A DNA stretch of 64,000 nt from Thiomicrorhabdus sp. ZW0627 (GCF_029767005.1 NZ_JARUQR010000001.1:1049028-1113027); one strand, 5' to 3'. Shown: positions 1-8,620, numbered from the stretch's first letter. A program made the numbers and translations. The notes: generated from the sequence alone by a model not told the origin.

Positions 1-159
1 ATTGGTAATCTCAATCTTAGGGTGCCAGATTTGAGGAACGTAACTCACCAAAGACCAAAGCAATAATGGCAGTAAGAAACTTGCCAAAGTCAGAGTGTAA
101 TTGGATTTTGCATCTAGAGATGCTCTTGGTGTAAACCATGTTTTGGGTAATAACTGCAT
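1..159 (-). CDS. ABC transporter permease, N-terminal fragment
   Basis: The reverse strand opens an ATG at 159 and stays open to the window edge (53 codons). The product begins MQLLPKTWFTPRASLDAK and enters a strongly hydrophobic segment at about residues 23-42, followed by a periplasmic-looking WHPKIEIT stretch. This resembles the first membrane helix of binding-protein-dependent permeases of the nitrate/taurine/cyanate type, but only the N-terminus is visible, so the substrate cannot be named. A weak AGGCG ribosome site precedes the ATG. A sigma54-like element lies about 50 bases upstream, which would fit a nitrogen-source transporter. The family call is from recall and is moderate. Confidence 0.5.
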   Translation of the reverse strand, partial: MQLLPKTWFTPRASLDAKSNYTLTLASFLLPLLLWSLVSYVPQIWHPKIEITN

Positions 160-206
160 TTTTTCGCCTATTTATTACATTTTTCTAAAAACGTAATAAC
201 AAGAAA

Positions 207-222
207 AGCATACGAAATTCCA
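207..222 (-). promoter_or_regulatory. weak candidate sigma54 promoter for the edge permease
   Basis: Read on the reverse strand the element is TGGAATTTCGTATGCT. It has the invariant GG and GC separated by 10 bases, but the -24 box matches TGGCAC in only four of six positions. It lies about 48 bases upstream of the permease start. No convincing NtrC site was found beside it, so this is a low-confidence call. Confidence 0.3.
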
Positions 223-333
223 ATTTCGTAATAACGCAATTAAATCATAATGTTATGCAAAAATAATGCATTTCACATGGAAAATTAGATCAAAATGTGC
301 ACCGTTATCATCCTTGAATGCACCCTAATATGA

Positions 334-361
334 CAAATAAAAAAGGCCACAAAAGTGGCCT
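334..361 (-). terminator. Rho-independent terminator of the double-Cache gene
   Basis: An inverted repeat AGGCCAC / GTGGCCT with an AAAA loop lies just past the stop codon at 399. It is followed, in the reverse direction, by a run of six T residues. Confidence 0.85.
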
Positions 362-398
362 GCTAGAAACGCAAAGGGATGCCAAACAAAACAACGGA

Positions 399-2408
399 TT
401 AAATACCGGTCATTACCAACGCAATGACATCGTTATCATAACCATCGCCATTTTTATACTCGCGATACCCCTCACCGACACGATAACCCAATAAATAAGG
501 ACGATCGCTCCACTCCCAGTAAACGGTATCGCTTACGCCATTGTCAGCCTCAAGCACCTCTTTCGGCACCTCAAGAAGCGTTCCCACCTCCAACTCCGGC
601 AGAGTAGAGGAAATAACATTACCAAACCTGTCTACAAAAGCACTGAACGTCGTATCATTGATCACCTGATTGATATATTTCGGCTGAGTCTCTTTCAGCA
701 TTGCCTCAAACTGAGGCTTACTGTCGAACACCAAAGCAATACCACCGACATTGCGATCCATATCATTCCAATCCTTGACGGCCGCATGATAGATATAGGT
801 GTAATCCCCACCATACAACTCGGTTTTATGGAAGTCGGAAACCACATACTCCTGCGTGTCCTTCAACCCCATACAGCGGGAAGTATCTGTAGGACGCGGA
901 ATAATGGTACCGATCAACTCGTTCTCAGCCGGATTAGACACAGCCAGAATTCTGCCCTGACGGTCGTAAAGCATGATATTGGTATAAACCGTATAAAGCT
1001 TATTGATGTAGGAGAGAATGTCACACAATGAACGTGTTTCGTCTGCCGAAATTTCATGCGTTTCATTCTGCTTAGTCAAAACCTTTCGGAAAGTACTGTT
1101 CAAAGCCCACCAGCGACAGTCGTTGGCACGTTCGTACAGATTTCGATCCATAACCTCAACACCCAAGGTCGCACTAAACGCCACCTTCCCCTGAATGGTT
1201 TTGATCAGAACGTAATGAATATGATGAATGAAACCACTGAAAATTTCCTGAATATCAACACTGATATCCTGGAAACTATCCAGAATCGGTAGGAAAGCCT
1301 TAACGTCACGCTTGATCGAAATGATCTTACCGTTGAGGATTACAATTAATAACAAGGTACTGACTTTCAGGTTCGTTTCTTCAAGATCCCTTAAATACAA
1401 CGGCGAATCTTTAGGTATTGAGACATCCAGATCCTTACCGCTACTCTTATCATCAAAGGCAACCTCATTCGGAACATCAACGTAACCAAACCAAGGCAAG
1501 CCGTAGAACCCCTGATAACCACCTGTCTTGGCCGAAAAATGAAGATTGGCTCCGACACGGACCGGCTGAGTAAACCCTTCCGGATCCACTCGCTTTTCAC
1601 CGATCGGATATTTGTTCGGCATATTTGTTGCAATCACCCGGCCACGATCATCCAATAATGAAATCCCATAACCATCTTGATCCGAGTTCAACGTTTTAAA
1701 CAAACGAGCCATCTCGTCTTCGAAATCGAAACTCAAACAAAGCACGCCGACAGACTGCCTTCTACCATCAATGTCCGCCTCGATTTTCTTGGCATAAATC
1801 AAGCTCGAAGGCTTATTCGGGAACAAGTCAGAATGACGATAAACCTCAAGATACTCTTCATCGGTAGACAACGCCTGCTGGATAATCGGATCGGAACTTC
1901 TTTCAACCGGATTGGAGGGATCGAGCTTTGCCCAAACCTCTCCCCCTGGAGAAATCAACAACACATCATCGTAAACGGTATATTTTGCAACATACTCTTG
2001 AATACGACGATGAATGAAGGCACGGTCATCATCACTGACACTCTCCGACGCCATGTACTCGACCAAATCGTCATCCGTAGCCAGGAACCCAACATCCGCC
2101 GTACGCTCAAAAAGATTTCGAATAAGAATATCAATCGACGCCTGGGCCTTAAGAATGATTTCGCTATTCGCCTGGTTCATATAACGCCCGATCAAACCCT
2201 CGATCATCACATCACGAAGTTGCTGAAACTCTTTCTGAGTTTCAACGATCGACACCAGCAGCTGGGGATCAATATTCTCGTTATTGATCTTTCCAACCAT
2301 AGCGACCGTGGTCCACCAAAGATCTTGATGTTCCAACTCTGAAAGGTACTTTTTTACTTGTGGCAAATACTGAATAAATTCTCTATACGAATCGGAGCTT
2401 CCCTGCAT
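399..2408 (-). CDS. soluble double-Cache sensor protein without output domain
   Basis: The 669-residue protein appears to hold two Cache/PDC-type sensor modules, roughly residues 90-330 and 440-660. Both contain the alternating strand pattern of Cache folds, for example YTVYDDVLLISPGGEVWAKL and YTVYTNIMLYDRQGRILAVS. Cache domains normally bind small ligands outside the cell as part of chemoreceptors or kinases. Here no signal peptide, no convincing transmembrane pair and no MCP, kinase, GGDEF or HD output can be seen. One hydrophobic stretch (STLLLIVILNGKIISI, about residue 348) lies between the modules. It may act with a separate chemotaxis partner. It is monocistronic, with its own terminator downstream. 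The Cache assignment is fairly firm, the role unknown. Confidence 0.7.
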   Translation of the reverse strand: MQGSSDSYREFIQYLPQVKKYLSELEHQDLWWTTVAMVGKINNENIDPQLLVSIVETQKEFQQLRDVMIEGLIGRYMNQANSEIILKAQASIDILIRNLFERTADVGFLATDDDLVEYMASESVSDDDRAFIHRRIQEYVAKYTVYDDVLLISPGGEVWAKLDPSNPVERSSDPIIQQALSTDEEYLEVYRHSDLFPNKPSSLIYAKKIEADIDGRRQSVGVLCLSFDFEDEMARLFKTLNSDQDGYGISLLDDRGRVIATNMPNKYPIGEKRVDPEGFTQPVRVGANLHFSAKTGGYQGFYGLPWFGYVDVPNEVAFDDKSSGKDLDVSIPKDSPLYLRDLEETNLKVSTLLLIVILNGKIISIKRDVKAFLPILDSFQDISVDIQEIFSGFIHHIHYVLIKTIQGKVAFSATLGVEVMDRNLYERANDCRWWALNSTFRKVLTKQNETHEISADETRSLCDILSYINKLYTVYTNIMLYDRQGRILAVSNPAENELIGTIIPRPTDTSRCMGLKDTQEYVVSDFHKTELYGGDYTYIYHAAVKDWNDMDRNVGGIALVFDSKPQFEAMLKETQPKYINQVINDTTFSAFVDRFGNVISSTLPELEVGTLLEVPKEVLEADNGVSDTVYWEWSDRPYLLGYRVGEGYREYKNGDGYDNDVIALVMTGI

Positions 2409-2748
2409 TTATCGTCACCAAAGATTAACAATTAGGCCTAGCAACAAGCAAACAACATTCCATGTCCGCCTGCCAACCTTCAAGCCGCAAACAACCACAC
2501 CACCCAAGACCGCAAACAAAGGGAAAAAGAGAATTAAATCAGAAAGATGAAAAACTGCATTTGTTTACAAACATGAACAATTACTATTCGTAAAAAAACT
2601 TAACGACCATCCTCTCGCCCCCGCACGCAAAAAAACAACTGCAACAATTATGGGCACAACAGCACCATAATTGCGCATCAAGGCACCCGGACATACACAC
2701 CTGCAAACAACAAACAGAAAGGAATTGAGAGACAAAAAAGACAGACAC
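2409..2748. other. intergenic region without a supported gene
   Basis: AC-rich, low-complexity sequence upstream of the double-Cache gene. Two overlapping reverse frames are open here (about 64 codons each) but have Cys/Phe-rich, unnatural composition and no ribosome site. It presumably holds the promoter of the double-Cache gene. Confidence 0.5.
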
Positions 2749-2775
2749 AAAAAAACCCGCACAAGGCGGGCTTTT
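2749..2775 (-). terminator. terminator after tRNA-Met
   Basis: A CCCGC / GCGGG stem with a 5-base loop, flanked by A7 and TTTT, lies immediately beyond the tRNA 3' end on the reverse strand. Confidence 0.8.
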
Positions 2776-2783
2776 CAAGAATA

Positions 2784-2860
2784 TGGTGGCTACACCGAGA
2801 TTCGAACTTGGGACCCCATCATTATGAGTGATGTGCTCTAACCAGCTGAGCTATGTAGCC
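2784..2860 (-). tRNA. tRNA-Met (CAT), elongator
   Basis: The reverse strand reads GGCTACATAGCTCAGCTGG at the 5' end and ends in an encoded CCA. The acceptor stem GGCTACA / TGTAGCC pairs. The anticodon loop CTCATAA, closed by CATCA / TGATG, presents CAT, and the T arm contains GTTCGAATC. The body closely matches the E. coli elongator tRNA-Met (metT/U) rather than initiator or Ile2 tRNA. Confidence 0.95.
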
Positions 2861-2947
2861 AAAAAGAATGCGCGTATTATAGATTCTTGGCAACAGATGT
2901 CAACATCTATCACGACTTTTTTAAACCGGTTTTCAACAAAAAATCCA

Positions 2948-3325
2948 TTAGAACCTTTTTGATGCATTTTCCAGGAATTCGATCAATTCCGATTCAAGCT
3001 CCCTGAAGCGCTTTATGAGGGATTCCCCCTCTTCCGTCAAAGAAGTTCCGCCCCCAGATTTCCCTCCTTGAGCCTTAACAACCAAAGGCCGGTCGGACAT
3101 GTTATTCATCTCCTCAATCAACTTCCAAGCCTTTTTGTAGGACATCCCCATCTCCTTGGCAGCACGATTGATCGAACCATAACGGGCAACGTTCTCCAGC
3201 AACTGAATCCGGCCTATTCCGAGATACCCTTGTTTTTCACCGGTAATCCAGAACCGGGCACGAATCCGACTGGAATACTTTTCGCCCGGTAACTTTATGG
3301 CCTCGGAAACCTTTTCTTTTTCCAA
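2948..3325 (-). CDS. ModE-like winged-helix DNA-binding protein
   Basis: The protein of about 125 residues matches the N-terminal DNA-binding domain of ModE (LysR-type winged helix): LGIGRIQLLENVARYGSINRAAK, then MGMSYKKAWKLIEEMNN and a wing followed by LTEEGESLIKRFRELE. The C-terminal molybdate-binding MOP domains of full ModE are absent, so it belongs to the short ModE class. No ATG lies in the right place. A TTG at 3325 has GGAG 8 bases upstream and was chosen; the frame extends to another TTG at 3346. It is divergent from the small membrane protein at 3484. Its ligand and targets are unknown. Confidence 0.75.
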   Translation of the reverse strand: MEKEKVSEAIKLPGEKYSSRIRARFWITGEKQGYLGIGRIQLLENVARYGSINRAAKEMGMSYKKAWKLIEEMNNMSDRPLVVKAQGGKSGGGTSLTEEGESLIKRFRELESELIEFLENASKRF

Positions 3326-3483
3326 CAAAACAACTCCAAAAATCAAACCACATATATTAAATATGTCATTTTCATATCACTTAAATCTAATGTCTATTGA
3401 CACTCTATAATTATAAGGACAGTATATTGAAAGCAACATCAGAAAACCATTTATAAGCAACTTAAAAGGCAAAGGAGTTTTAA

Positions 3484-3681
3484 ATGAATGTTGGCAGACT
3501 GGATCAAATGATTCGCATCATTGTCGGCGCGTTACTGATTATCGCATCCTTGGCAGGACTGATTGGAGCATGGGGTTACATTGGTATCATCCCACTTCTT
3601 ACAGGATTCTTCCGCTGGTGTCCGCTCTATAAATTATTGGGAATTCAAACCTGCCCACTACACGAGAGTGCAAAGCGCTAA
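3484..3681 (+). CDS. DUF2892 small inner-membrane protein
   Basis: A 65-residue protein with the DUF2892 layout: a short NVGRLDQMIRIIVG head, one long hydrophobic hairpin (about residues 10-45), then FFRWCPLYKLLGIQTCPL with two conserved-type cysteines. Such proteins occur alone or fused to rhodanese domains (as in YgaP), which suggests a link to sulfur handling, but the function is not established. A strong AAGGAG sits upstream of the ATG, and a bidirectional terminator follows. Confidence 0.8.
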   Translation: MNVGRLDQMIRIIVGALLIIASLAGLIGAWGYIGIIPLLTGFFRWCPLYKLLGIQTCPLHESAKR

Positions 3682-3710
3682 AAAAAAAGCCGGGAAATTC
3701 CCGGCTTTTT
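3681..3710 (+). terminator. bidirectional Rho-independent terminator
   Basis: A GCCGGGA / TCCCGGC stem with a 3-base loop is flanked by A8 and T5. It can end both the DUF2892 gene and the convergent lipoprotein gene. Confidence 0.85.
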
Positions 3711-3748
3711 ACACTGAACACTCTAAAACGTTTTAAGAGTACTTCTAA

Positions 3749-4324
3749 TTACATTCCGTGAAATGCCTTGAACTTAGAAATCAAAGCTTCAGGACGCTTC
3801 TTCTTCTCTGCTTTAGTCAAAGCGTAAACAACCGTTTCACCTTTTGGTCCACCACCGATAACAGTCAAACGGAACGGAACTTCACCGTGAGCCATGAACG
3901 CTTTGAATAGGTCCCAGTTATCAAACACGTTGATACGACCTTCAGAAACGATTTCTCCATAGAATGGATCTGCAGGAGGCATACGGCCTTCAAGCATTTC
4001 AATAGAAGGAATTCCGCTCAACTTCTTCTTGTCTGCCTTAGTCAAACCATGAACAACAGTCTCACCTTTAGGACCTGCACCAATGAAAGTTTTACGGAAA
4101 GGCGTTTCACCTACTGCCAAGAATCCTTTATAAAGATCAGCATCGTAAAAAACGTTCATACGACCTTCATGATAAACAATGTATAGATCGTCATTGTTCA
4201 AGGCTTGTTCTGCAGCTTTAGCTTCAACCTTCTTAACTTCTTCTTTCGCTTCCGGCTTTTCCTGGTTCATGGAACAACCAGCCATGACGCTTGATGCCAA
4301 TACGGCTACCAACAACTTCTTCAT
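3749..4324 (-). CDS. lipoprotein with two copies of an unrecognised ~60-residue domain
   Basis: Starting at the ATG at 4324 (AGGAGAG upstream), the protein is 191 residues with a lipoprotein signal ending SSVMAGC (lipidated Cys17). It then has a Lys/Glu-rich linker and two tandem homologous units. Unit 1 contains DLYIVYHEGRMNVFYDADLY, GETPFRKTFIGAGPKGETVV and LTKADKKKL. Unit 2 contains EIVSEGRINVFDNWDLFKAF, GEVPFRLTVIGGGPKGETVV and LTKAEKKKR. The GPKGETVV core is identical in both. I do not recognise the domain. An upstream in-frame start at 4384 would bury the signal peptide and is less likely. Its place is presumably the periplasm or outer membrane. Confidence 0.8.
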   Translation of the reverse strand: MKKLLVAVLASSVMAGCSMNQEKPEAKEEVKKVEAKAAEQALNNDDLYIVYHEGRMNVFYDADLYKGFLAVGETPFRKTFIGAGPKGETVVHGLTKADKKKLSGIPSIEMLEGRMPPADPFYGEIVSEGRINVFDNWDLFKAFMAHGEVPFRLTVIGGGPKGETVVYALTKAEKKKRPEALISKFKAFHGM

Positions 4325-4531
4325 AACAATCTCTCCTAGATAGATTTTTAAAAACCACGCTAGTTTAAATAACCTACGTAACAATTAGATGACCACTTTG
4401 TTACAAAAAAATGAAACCGCCTACAATAAAAAGAAAAATTTCTCTTCCAAGCAACAAACCTTTAATATAATTGCTCAAATCCCACAATTTTTATATAAAT
4501 AATAAAAAAAGAAAAAACGAGACTTTGTTAG

Positions 4532-5578
4532 ATGAATCGCACCCCCACTTCCGTTTTACAGCGCTATCAAGCAGATAAAAACAGATCTGAAGCACTATCC
4601 AAACAAAGCCTTGAAAAAATCGACGAACTCAAACTAAGCAGCAATCCGATTCATTTCACACTTATCTATGAATGGCTCAGTCAAGCCGATCCATATTACA
4701 GTGAAGAAATGGATCGCATCATTCGCCAAGGCAATTACGATGACAAAACAGCCGAAAACATGTTTATCGGCTTGATCACGCAACTCCTTTACAAAACACT
4801 GCCTACAGAAAAAGCGTGCACTCTGCTTAACGAACTACTCTCCAAGCTCAATCGTTGGGTAGCTGAAAACAACAAAAAACAAGAAACGCTAAATAACGAA
4901 ATCAGCACCCTCTCGGATTTCGACCTCCCGGAAGAAGCTAGCGTTGCTTTAAACGACCGAATCCTACCTCTTCTTAAAAGCTTAAATAACGACGCAAGTG
5001 AACTAGAGCGTCAGGTCATCAAATCGTCCGAGGAAATTCGGCTGTTGAAAGAAGAGTTGGAACGGACATCAATCATCGCAAAAACAGATGAATTGACAAA
5101 CATCCCAAACCGTCGCGGCTTTAACGAAATCATTCACAAAATAAGCCTGGAAGCTCAAGAAGCCCAATCCAGCTTTGCAATCATCCTGCTTGACCTTGAT
5201 CATTTCAAAAACGTCAACGATACCTTTGGGCACCTGATTGGTGACAGCGTTCTTAGATATGTCGCCAAACTACTACACAATGAAACCAAAGGACAGGACA
5301 GCATCGCACGCTTCGGCGGTGAAGAGTTTGTTGTCCTGTTACCGGGCACAACTTACGATTCTGCAATCCAAGTTGCGAACAATATCCGCAAGAAAATCGC
5401 AGCACGCCCTTTACAAATCAAAGCAAACTATCAGACATTGAAACTTACCGTTTCATCCGGCGTTGCCATGTATCAAATGGGCGAAGACCTGGAAAAACTA
5501 TTCCACCGCGTAGATCAGTGCCTATATTTGGCCAAATCCAAAGGCCGAAACGTTGTCTGCGGCGAAAGCGAACTATAA
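4532..5578 (+). CDS. diguanylate cyclase (GGDEF protein)
   Basis: A 348-residue protein: an N-terminal helical region (about 1-185) ending in a coiled coil, then a GGDEF domain with DELTNIPNRRGF and the signature RFGGEEFVVLL (GGEEF at residues 262-266). An intact GGEEF predicts synthesis of cyclic di-GMP from two GTP. The usual RxxD inhibitory site five residues upstream reads KGQD, so product inhibition may be weakened. No transmembrane segment or known sensor domain is seen in the N-terminal part. It stands alone in its transcription unit. Confidence 0.9.
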   Translation: MNRTPTSVLQRYQADKNRSEALSKQSLEKIDELKLSSNPIHFTLIYEWLSQADPYYSEEMDRIIRQGNYDDKTAENMFIGLITQLLYKTLPTEKACTLLNELLSKLNRWVAENNKKQETLNNEISTLSDFDLPEEASVALNDRILPLLKSLNNDASELERQVIKSSEEIRLLKEELERTSIIAKTDELTNIPNRRGFNEIIHKISLEAQEAQSSFAIILLDLDHFKNVNDTFGHLIGDSVLRYVAKLLHNETKGQDSIARFGGEEFVVLLPGTTYDSAIQVANNIRKKIAARPLQIKANYQTLKLTVSSGVAMYQMGEDLEKLFHRVDQCLYLAKSKGRNVVCGESEL

Positions 5579-5738
5579 TCTCGTCCAAATCATCAACAGC
5601 CATCATTCCAATTGGCTTTATCTTATAACAAGAAAAAAGCCAATCGTTTTTTCGCATTTTTTTCAAAAAACAGAAATAGAATTTTTTACCCGCCAATAGA
5701 AAAATTTATTTATATTTTTTTGAAAGAAACTCACAAAG

Positions 5739-5747
5739 TTATCCACA
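5739..5747 (+). promoter_or_regulatory. DnaA box
   Basis: TTATCCACA, a perfect match to the high-affinity DnaA box, about 300 bases upstream of nrdA. DnaA is known to regulate nrdAB in E. coli. Confidence 0.6.
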
Positions 5748-5783
5748 GGCCTAAAAGCATTGATTTCTACGCAATCTTAGAAG

Positions 5784-5792
5784 TTTTCCACA
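5784..5792 (+). promoter_or_regulatory. DnaA box variant
   Basis: TTTTCCACA, which fits TTWTNCACA in the same orientation as the box at 5739. Confidence 0.5.
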
Positions 5793-5887
5793 GGAATCTA
5801 CCTCTTATTCCATTAAAAAACTCCCTTTTTCCTGTATTGCATGCAATTTAAAAATCCACTATATTTTGCGTTAGCAAATATAAAATT

Positions 5888-5903
5888 TAACTATATCTAG
5901 TAG
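5888..5903 (+). promoter_or_regulatory. NrdR-box-like palindrome
   Basis: The core CTATATCTAG (5891-5900) matches CwAtATaTwG of the NrdR box, the operator of ribonucleotide reductase genes. Confidence 0.5.
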
Positions 5904-5934
5904 TAGATAATTTGTAAGGCACAATGTATTAGTT

Positions 5935-5950
5935 ACACAAATTAGAGTGT
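5935..5950 (+). promoter_or_regulatory. second NrdR-box-like palindrome
   Basis: ACACAAATTAGAGTGT keeps the outer ACAC / GTGT arms of the NrdR consensus with a looser centre. It starts 47 bases after the first box, whereas paired NrdR boxes are usually about 31 bases apart, so the pairing is uncertain. Confidence 0.35.
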
Positions 5951-6025
5951 AATTTTCCTTACATCCCTAAGCTTCTGAATTTGCTAAAAAAACCATTTTA
6001 TACATAAAAAACCATTGCCAACTTT

Positions 6026-6034
6026 TTATACACA
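6026..6034 (+). promoter_or_regulatory. DnaA box variant close to the nrdA start
   Basis: TTATACACA fits TTWTNCACA and ends 15 bases before the nrdA start codon. Confidence 0.4.
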
Positions 6035-6049
6035 GGTCTAAAAAAGCTC

Positions 6050-8317
6050 ATGACGAATCAGAACATCCAAGTCACCAAACGTAATGGCACAACGGAAGCC
6101 ATTGATTTAGAAAAAATCCATCGCGTGATTACTTGGGCTGCGGAAGGCTTAGAAAATGTTTCCGTATCAGAAGTGGAATTGCGCTCGCATATCCAATTTT
6201 ATGATGGAATTACCACCTCCGATATCCATGAGACAATTGTTAAATCTGCAGCAGACCTGATTTCAGAAAACGCGCCGGACTATCAACATCTGGCAGCTCG
6301 CTTGGCAATCTTCCATCTACGTAAAAAGGCATTTGACCGTTTCACACCTCCAACGCTGTTCGAACACCTGAACAAAATGGTTCGTACCCGTCTTTACGAC
6401 GCACAGGTTCTTGAAGATTACAGCAAGCAGGAAATTGACGAGCTGGACACCTACATCAAACACGACCGCGACATGAGCTTCAGCTACGCGGCAGTCAAAC
6501 AGCTAGAAGGTAAATATCTGGTTCAGAATCGCGTCACCGGTAAAATCTATGAAAGCCCGCAGTTCATTTACATGCTGGTTCCGATGTGCTTGTTTGCACA
6601 TTACCCTGAAGAAACCCGTTTACAGTACATCAAAGATTTTTACGATGCAGCTTCCCTATTCAAGCTGTCTCTACCGACACCAATCATGTCCGGTGTCCGT
6701 ACCCCAACACGCCAGTTCAGCTCTTGCGTACTGATCGAGTGCGGCGACTCCCTTGACTCCATCAACGCGACCTCCTCTTCAATCGTCAAGTACGTTTCCC
6801 AACGTGCGGGGATCGGGGTCAACGTCGGGCGAATTCGCGCACTAGGAAGTGAAATTCGTGGTGGTGAAGCCTATCACACAGGGATGATTCCATTCATCAA
6901 ACACTTCCAGACAGCTGTAAAGTCTTGTTCACAAGGTGGCGTCCGTGGTGGTGCCGCAACTCTGTTCTTCCCAATCTGGCACTTGGAAGTTGAATCGCTA
7001 ATTGTCTTGAAGAACAACCGAGGCGTTGAAGAAAACCGCGCCCGCCACCTGGATTACGGCGTACAGATTAACCGCCTGATGTATCAACGCATGATCGAAG
7101 GTGGTGAAATCGCACTATTCAGTCCGTCTGACGTACCTGGTCTATACGATGCTTTCTTCGAGGACCAGGAAGAGTTCGAGCGCCTATATAAGATTTATGA
7201 AGCGGATGAAAGCATTCGTAAAAAGAAAGTCAAAGCACTGGAACTGTTCACTCAGATCGCACAGGAACGTGCACAGACAGGCCGTATCTACATCCAGAAC
7301 GTCGACCACTGTAATACACACAGCCCGTTCGATCCAAAACAGGCTCCGGTACACCAGTCAAACCTATGCCTGGAAATCGCCCTACCGACCAAATCACTTG
7401 AATCGGTTGAAGATCCAAATGGTGAAATTGCTCTATGTACGCTTTCTGCCTTCAACCTCGGCGCCTTGGAAAACCTTGACGAATTGGCACAACTTTCCGA
7501 CCTGATTGTTCGCGCCCTGGACAGCTTGCTTGATTACCAAGATTATCCAGTTGAAGCTGCGCGCCGTGCCAGCATGGGAAGAAGAACCCTTGGTATCGGG
7601 GTCACAAACCTGGCCTACTATCTGGCTAAGAACAAAACTAAATACTCTGACGGCTCGGCAAACGGATTGATCCATCGCACTTTTGAAGCAATCCAGTACA
7701 ACTTGCTTAAAGCATCTAACAATCTGGCCAAAGAACAAGGTAAATGTGAACTCTTCAATGAGACAACCTATGCTCAAGGCATTCTTCCTATTGATACCTA
7801 CAAGAAAGATCTCAATGAAGTGTGTGACGAACCTCTACACCTTGACTGGGAAACCTTGCGCACAGAGATTCAAGAGCACGGCTTACGTAACTCAACATTG
7901 ACCGCGTTGATGCCTTGCGAAACCTCTTCGCAAATCACCAACTCGACCAACGGGATCGAACCTCCTCGCGGCTATGTGTCGGTAAAAGCTTCAAAGGACG
8001 GTATCCTGAAACAAGTAGTACCTGGCTTCAAGGAACACCGCAACGATTATGAACTTCTTTGGCACATCCCAAATAACCGTGGTTACCTACAATTGGTCGG
8101 CATCATGCAGAAGTTCGTAGACCAAGCCATCTCGGCTAATACGAACTACGATCCAGCCAAATTCGATGAAGACAAAGTGCCGATCAAATTGGTTCTGCAA
8201 GACCTGTTACTTGCATACAAAATGGGACTTAAAACGCTTTATTACCATAATACGCGTGATGGTGCAGACGACTCTCAAGAAGATGACGGATGCGCTGGCG
8301 GAGCGTGCAAACTCTAA
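6050..8317 (+). CDS. nrdA: ribonucleoside-diphosphate reductase class Ia, alpha subunit
   Basis: A 755-residue catalytic subunit that reduces ribonucleoside diphosphates to deoxy forms with the NrdB radical subunit. An ATP-cone lies at about residues 5-95 (VTKRNGTTEAIDLEKIHRVI). The substrate-site cysteines are in SSCVLIECGDSL (near 226) and NLCLEIALPT (near 439). The MPCETSSQITNSTNGIEPPR region and the C-terminal redox pair CAGGACKL (Cys748, Cys753) are intact. Length matches the E. coli enzyme. nrdB is not adjacent but 24 kb downstream at 32578, although the two proteins must act together. The ATG at 6050 has only a weak ribosome site. Confidence 0.97.
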   Translation: MTNQNIQVTKRNGTTEAIDLEKIHRVITWAAEGLENVSVSEVELRSHIQFYDGITTSDIHETIVKSAADLISENAPDYQHLAARLAIFHLRKKAFDRFTPPTLFEHLNKMVRTRLYDAQVLEDYSKQEIDELDTYIKHDRDMSFSYAAVKQLEGKYLVQNRVTGKIYESPQFIYMLVPMCLFAHYPEETRLQYIKDFYDAASLFKLSLPTPIMSGVRTPTRQFSSCVLIECGDSLDSINATSSSIVKYVSQRAGIGVNVGRIRALGSEIRGGEAYHTGMIPFIKHFQTAVKSCSQGGVRGGAATLFFPIWHLEVESLIVLKNNRGVEENRARHLDYGVQINRLMYQRMIEGGEIALFSPSDVPGLYDAFFEDQEEFERLYKIYEADESIRKKKVKALELFTQIAQERAQTGRIYIQNVDHCNTHSPFDPKQAPVHQSNLCLEIALPTKSLESVEDPNGEIALCTLSAFNLGALENLDELAQLSDLIVRALDSLLDYQDYPVEAARRASMGRRTLGIGVTNLAYYLAKNKTKYSDGSANGLIHRTFEAIQYNLLKASNNLAKEQGKCELFNETTYAQGILPIDTYKKDLNEVCDEPLHLDWETLRTEIQEHGLRNSTLTALMPCETSSQITNSTNGIEPPRGYVSVKASKDGILKQVVPGFKEHRNDYELLWHIPNNRGYLQLVGIMQKFVDQAISANTNYDPAKFDEDKVPIKLVLQDLLLAYKMGLKTLYYHNTRDGADDSQEDDGCAGGACKL

Positions 8318-8540
8318 CCCGCTCCCACCCCTAAACCCTCATCCATTCAGGGCATCGCAACGATGCCCTACCCTTTCCCTGAATATGATTTACCATCCCC
8401 CGAAACCACCCAGAAACCTATAATATCAACTACTTAAGAAACAAGTAACTTACCACCTACCTCCGTTAAACCTTCTCTTTCATTAAAAAATACCACCGCA
8501 AAACAAACCACCTCATAAAGCACCACAAAATTACAAATTA
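8318..8540. other. nrdA trailer with hairpin at 8349-8369
   Basis: AGGGCATCG / CGATGCCCT forms a 9-bp stem with a CAA loop 32 bases after the nrdA stop. No clear T run follows, so it is a possible terminator or mRNA-end hairpin. The rest of the stretch shows nothing. Confidence 0.45.
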
Positions 8541-8557
8541 AGCACCATTGGTGTGCA
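8541..8557 (+). promoter_or_regulatory. NtrC-like enhancer site upstream of urtA
   Basis: AGCACCATTGGTGTGCA matches the NtrC consensus TGCACCAAAATGGTGCA at both arms (GCAC-N7-GTGC). It lies about 75 bases upstream of the sigma54 -24 box. Confidence 0.6.
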
Positions 8558-8620
8558 GACTCTGATGCAACAAATCAAAGTTTTCTCAATGTTTCCTAAA
8601 AATAAACTATTTTTACCACA

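Larger units (their letters stand above)
5579..6049. other. AT-rich nrdA upstream region with DnaA and NrdR boxes
   Basis: This 470-base stretch has no credible gene; an 80-codon forward frame has Phe/Lys-rich low-complexity composition and no ribosome site. It contains three matches to the DnaA-box consensus TTWTNCACA and two NrdR-like palindromes, annotated separately, and presumably the nrdA promoter. Confidence 0.6.

Noticed and set aside
1677-2342. 221-codon forward reading frame
   Set aside because: It is the antisense of the well-supported double-Cache gene, with no start signals or recognisable protein.
2565-2778. Two overlapping reverse reading frames of about 64 codons
   Set aside because: Composition is unnatural (Cys/Phe/Val runs), there is no ribosome site, and they run into the tRNA terminator.
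5612-5851. 79-codon forward reading frame upstream of nrdA
   Set aside because: Very AT-rich, Phe/Lys/Ile composition, no ribosome site, and it overlaps regulatory sites.
5739-6034. Cluster of DnaA boxes as a replication origin
   Set aside because: Only three boxes, no DnaA-trio or 13-mer unwinding region seen, and no dnaA/dnaN/gidA neighbours. Regulation of nrdA is simpler.
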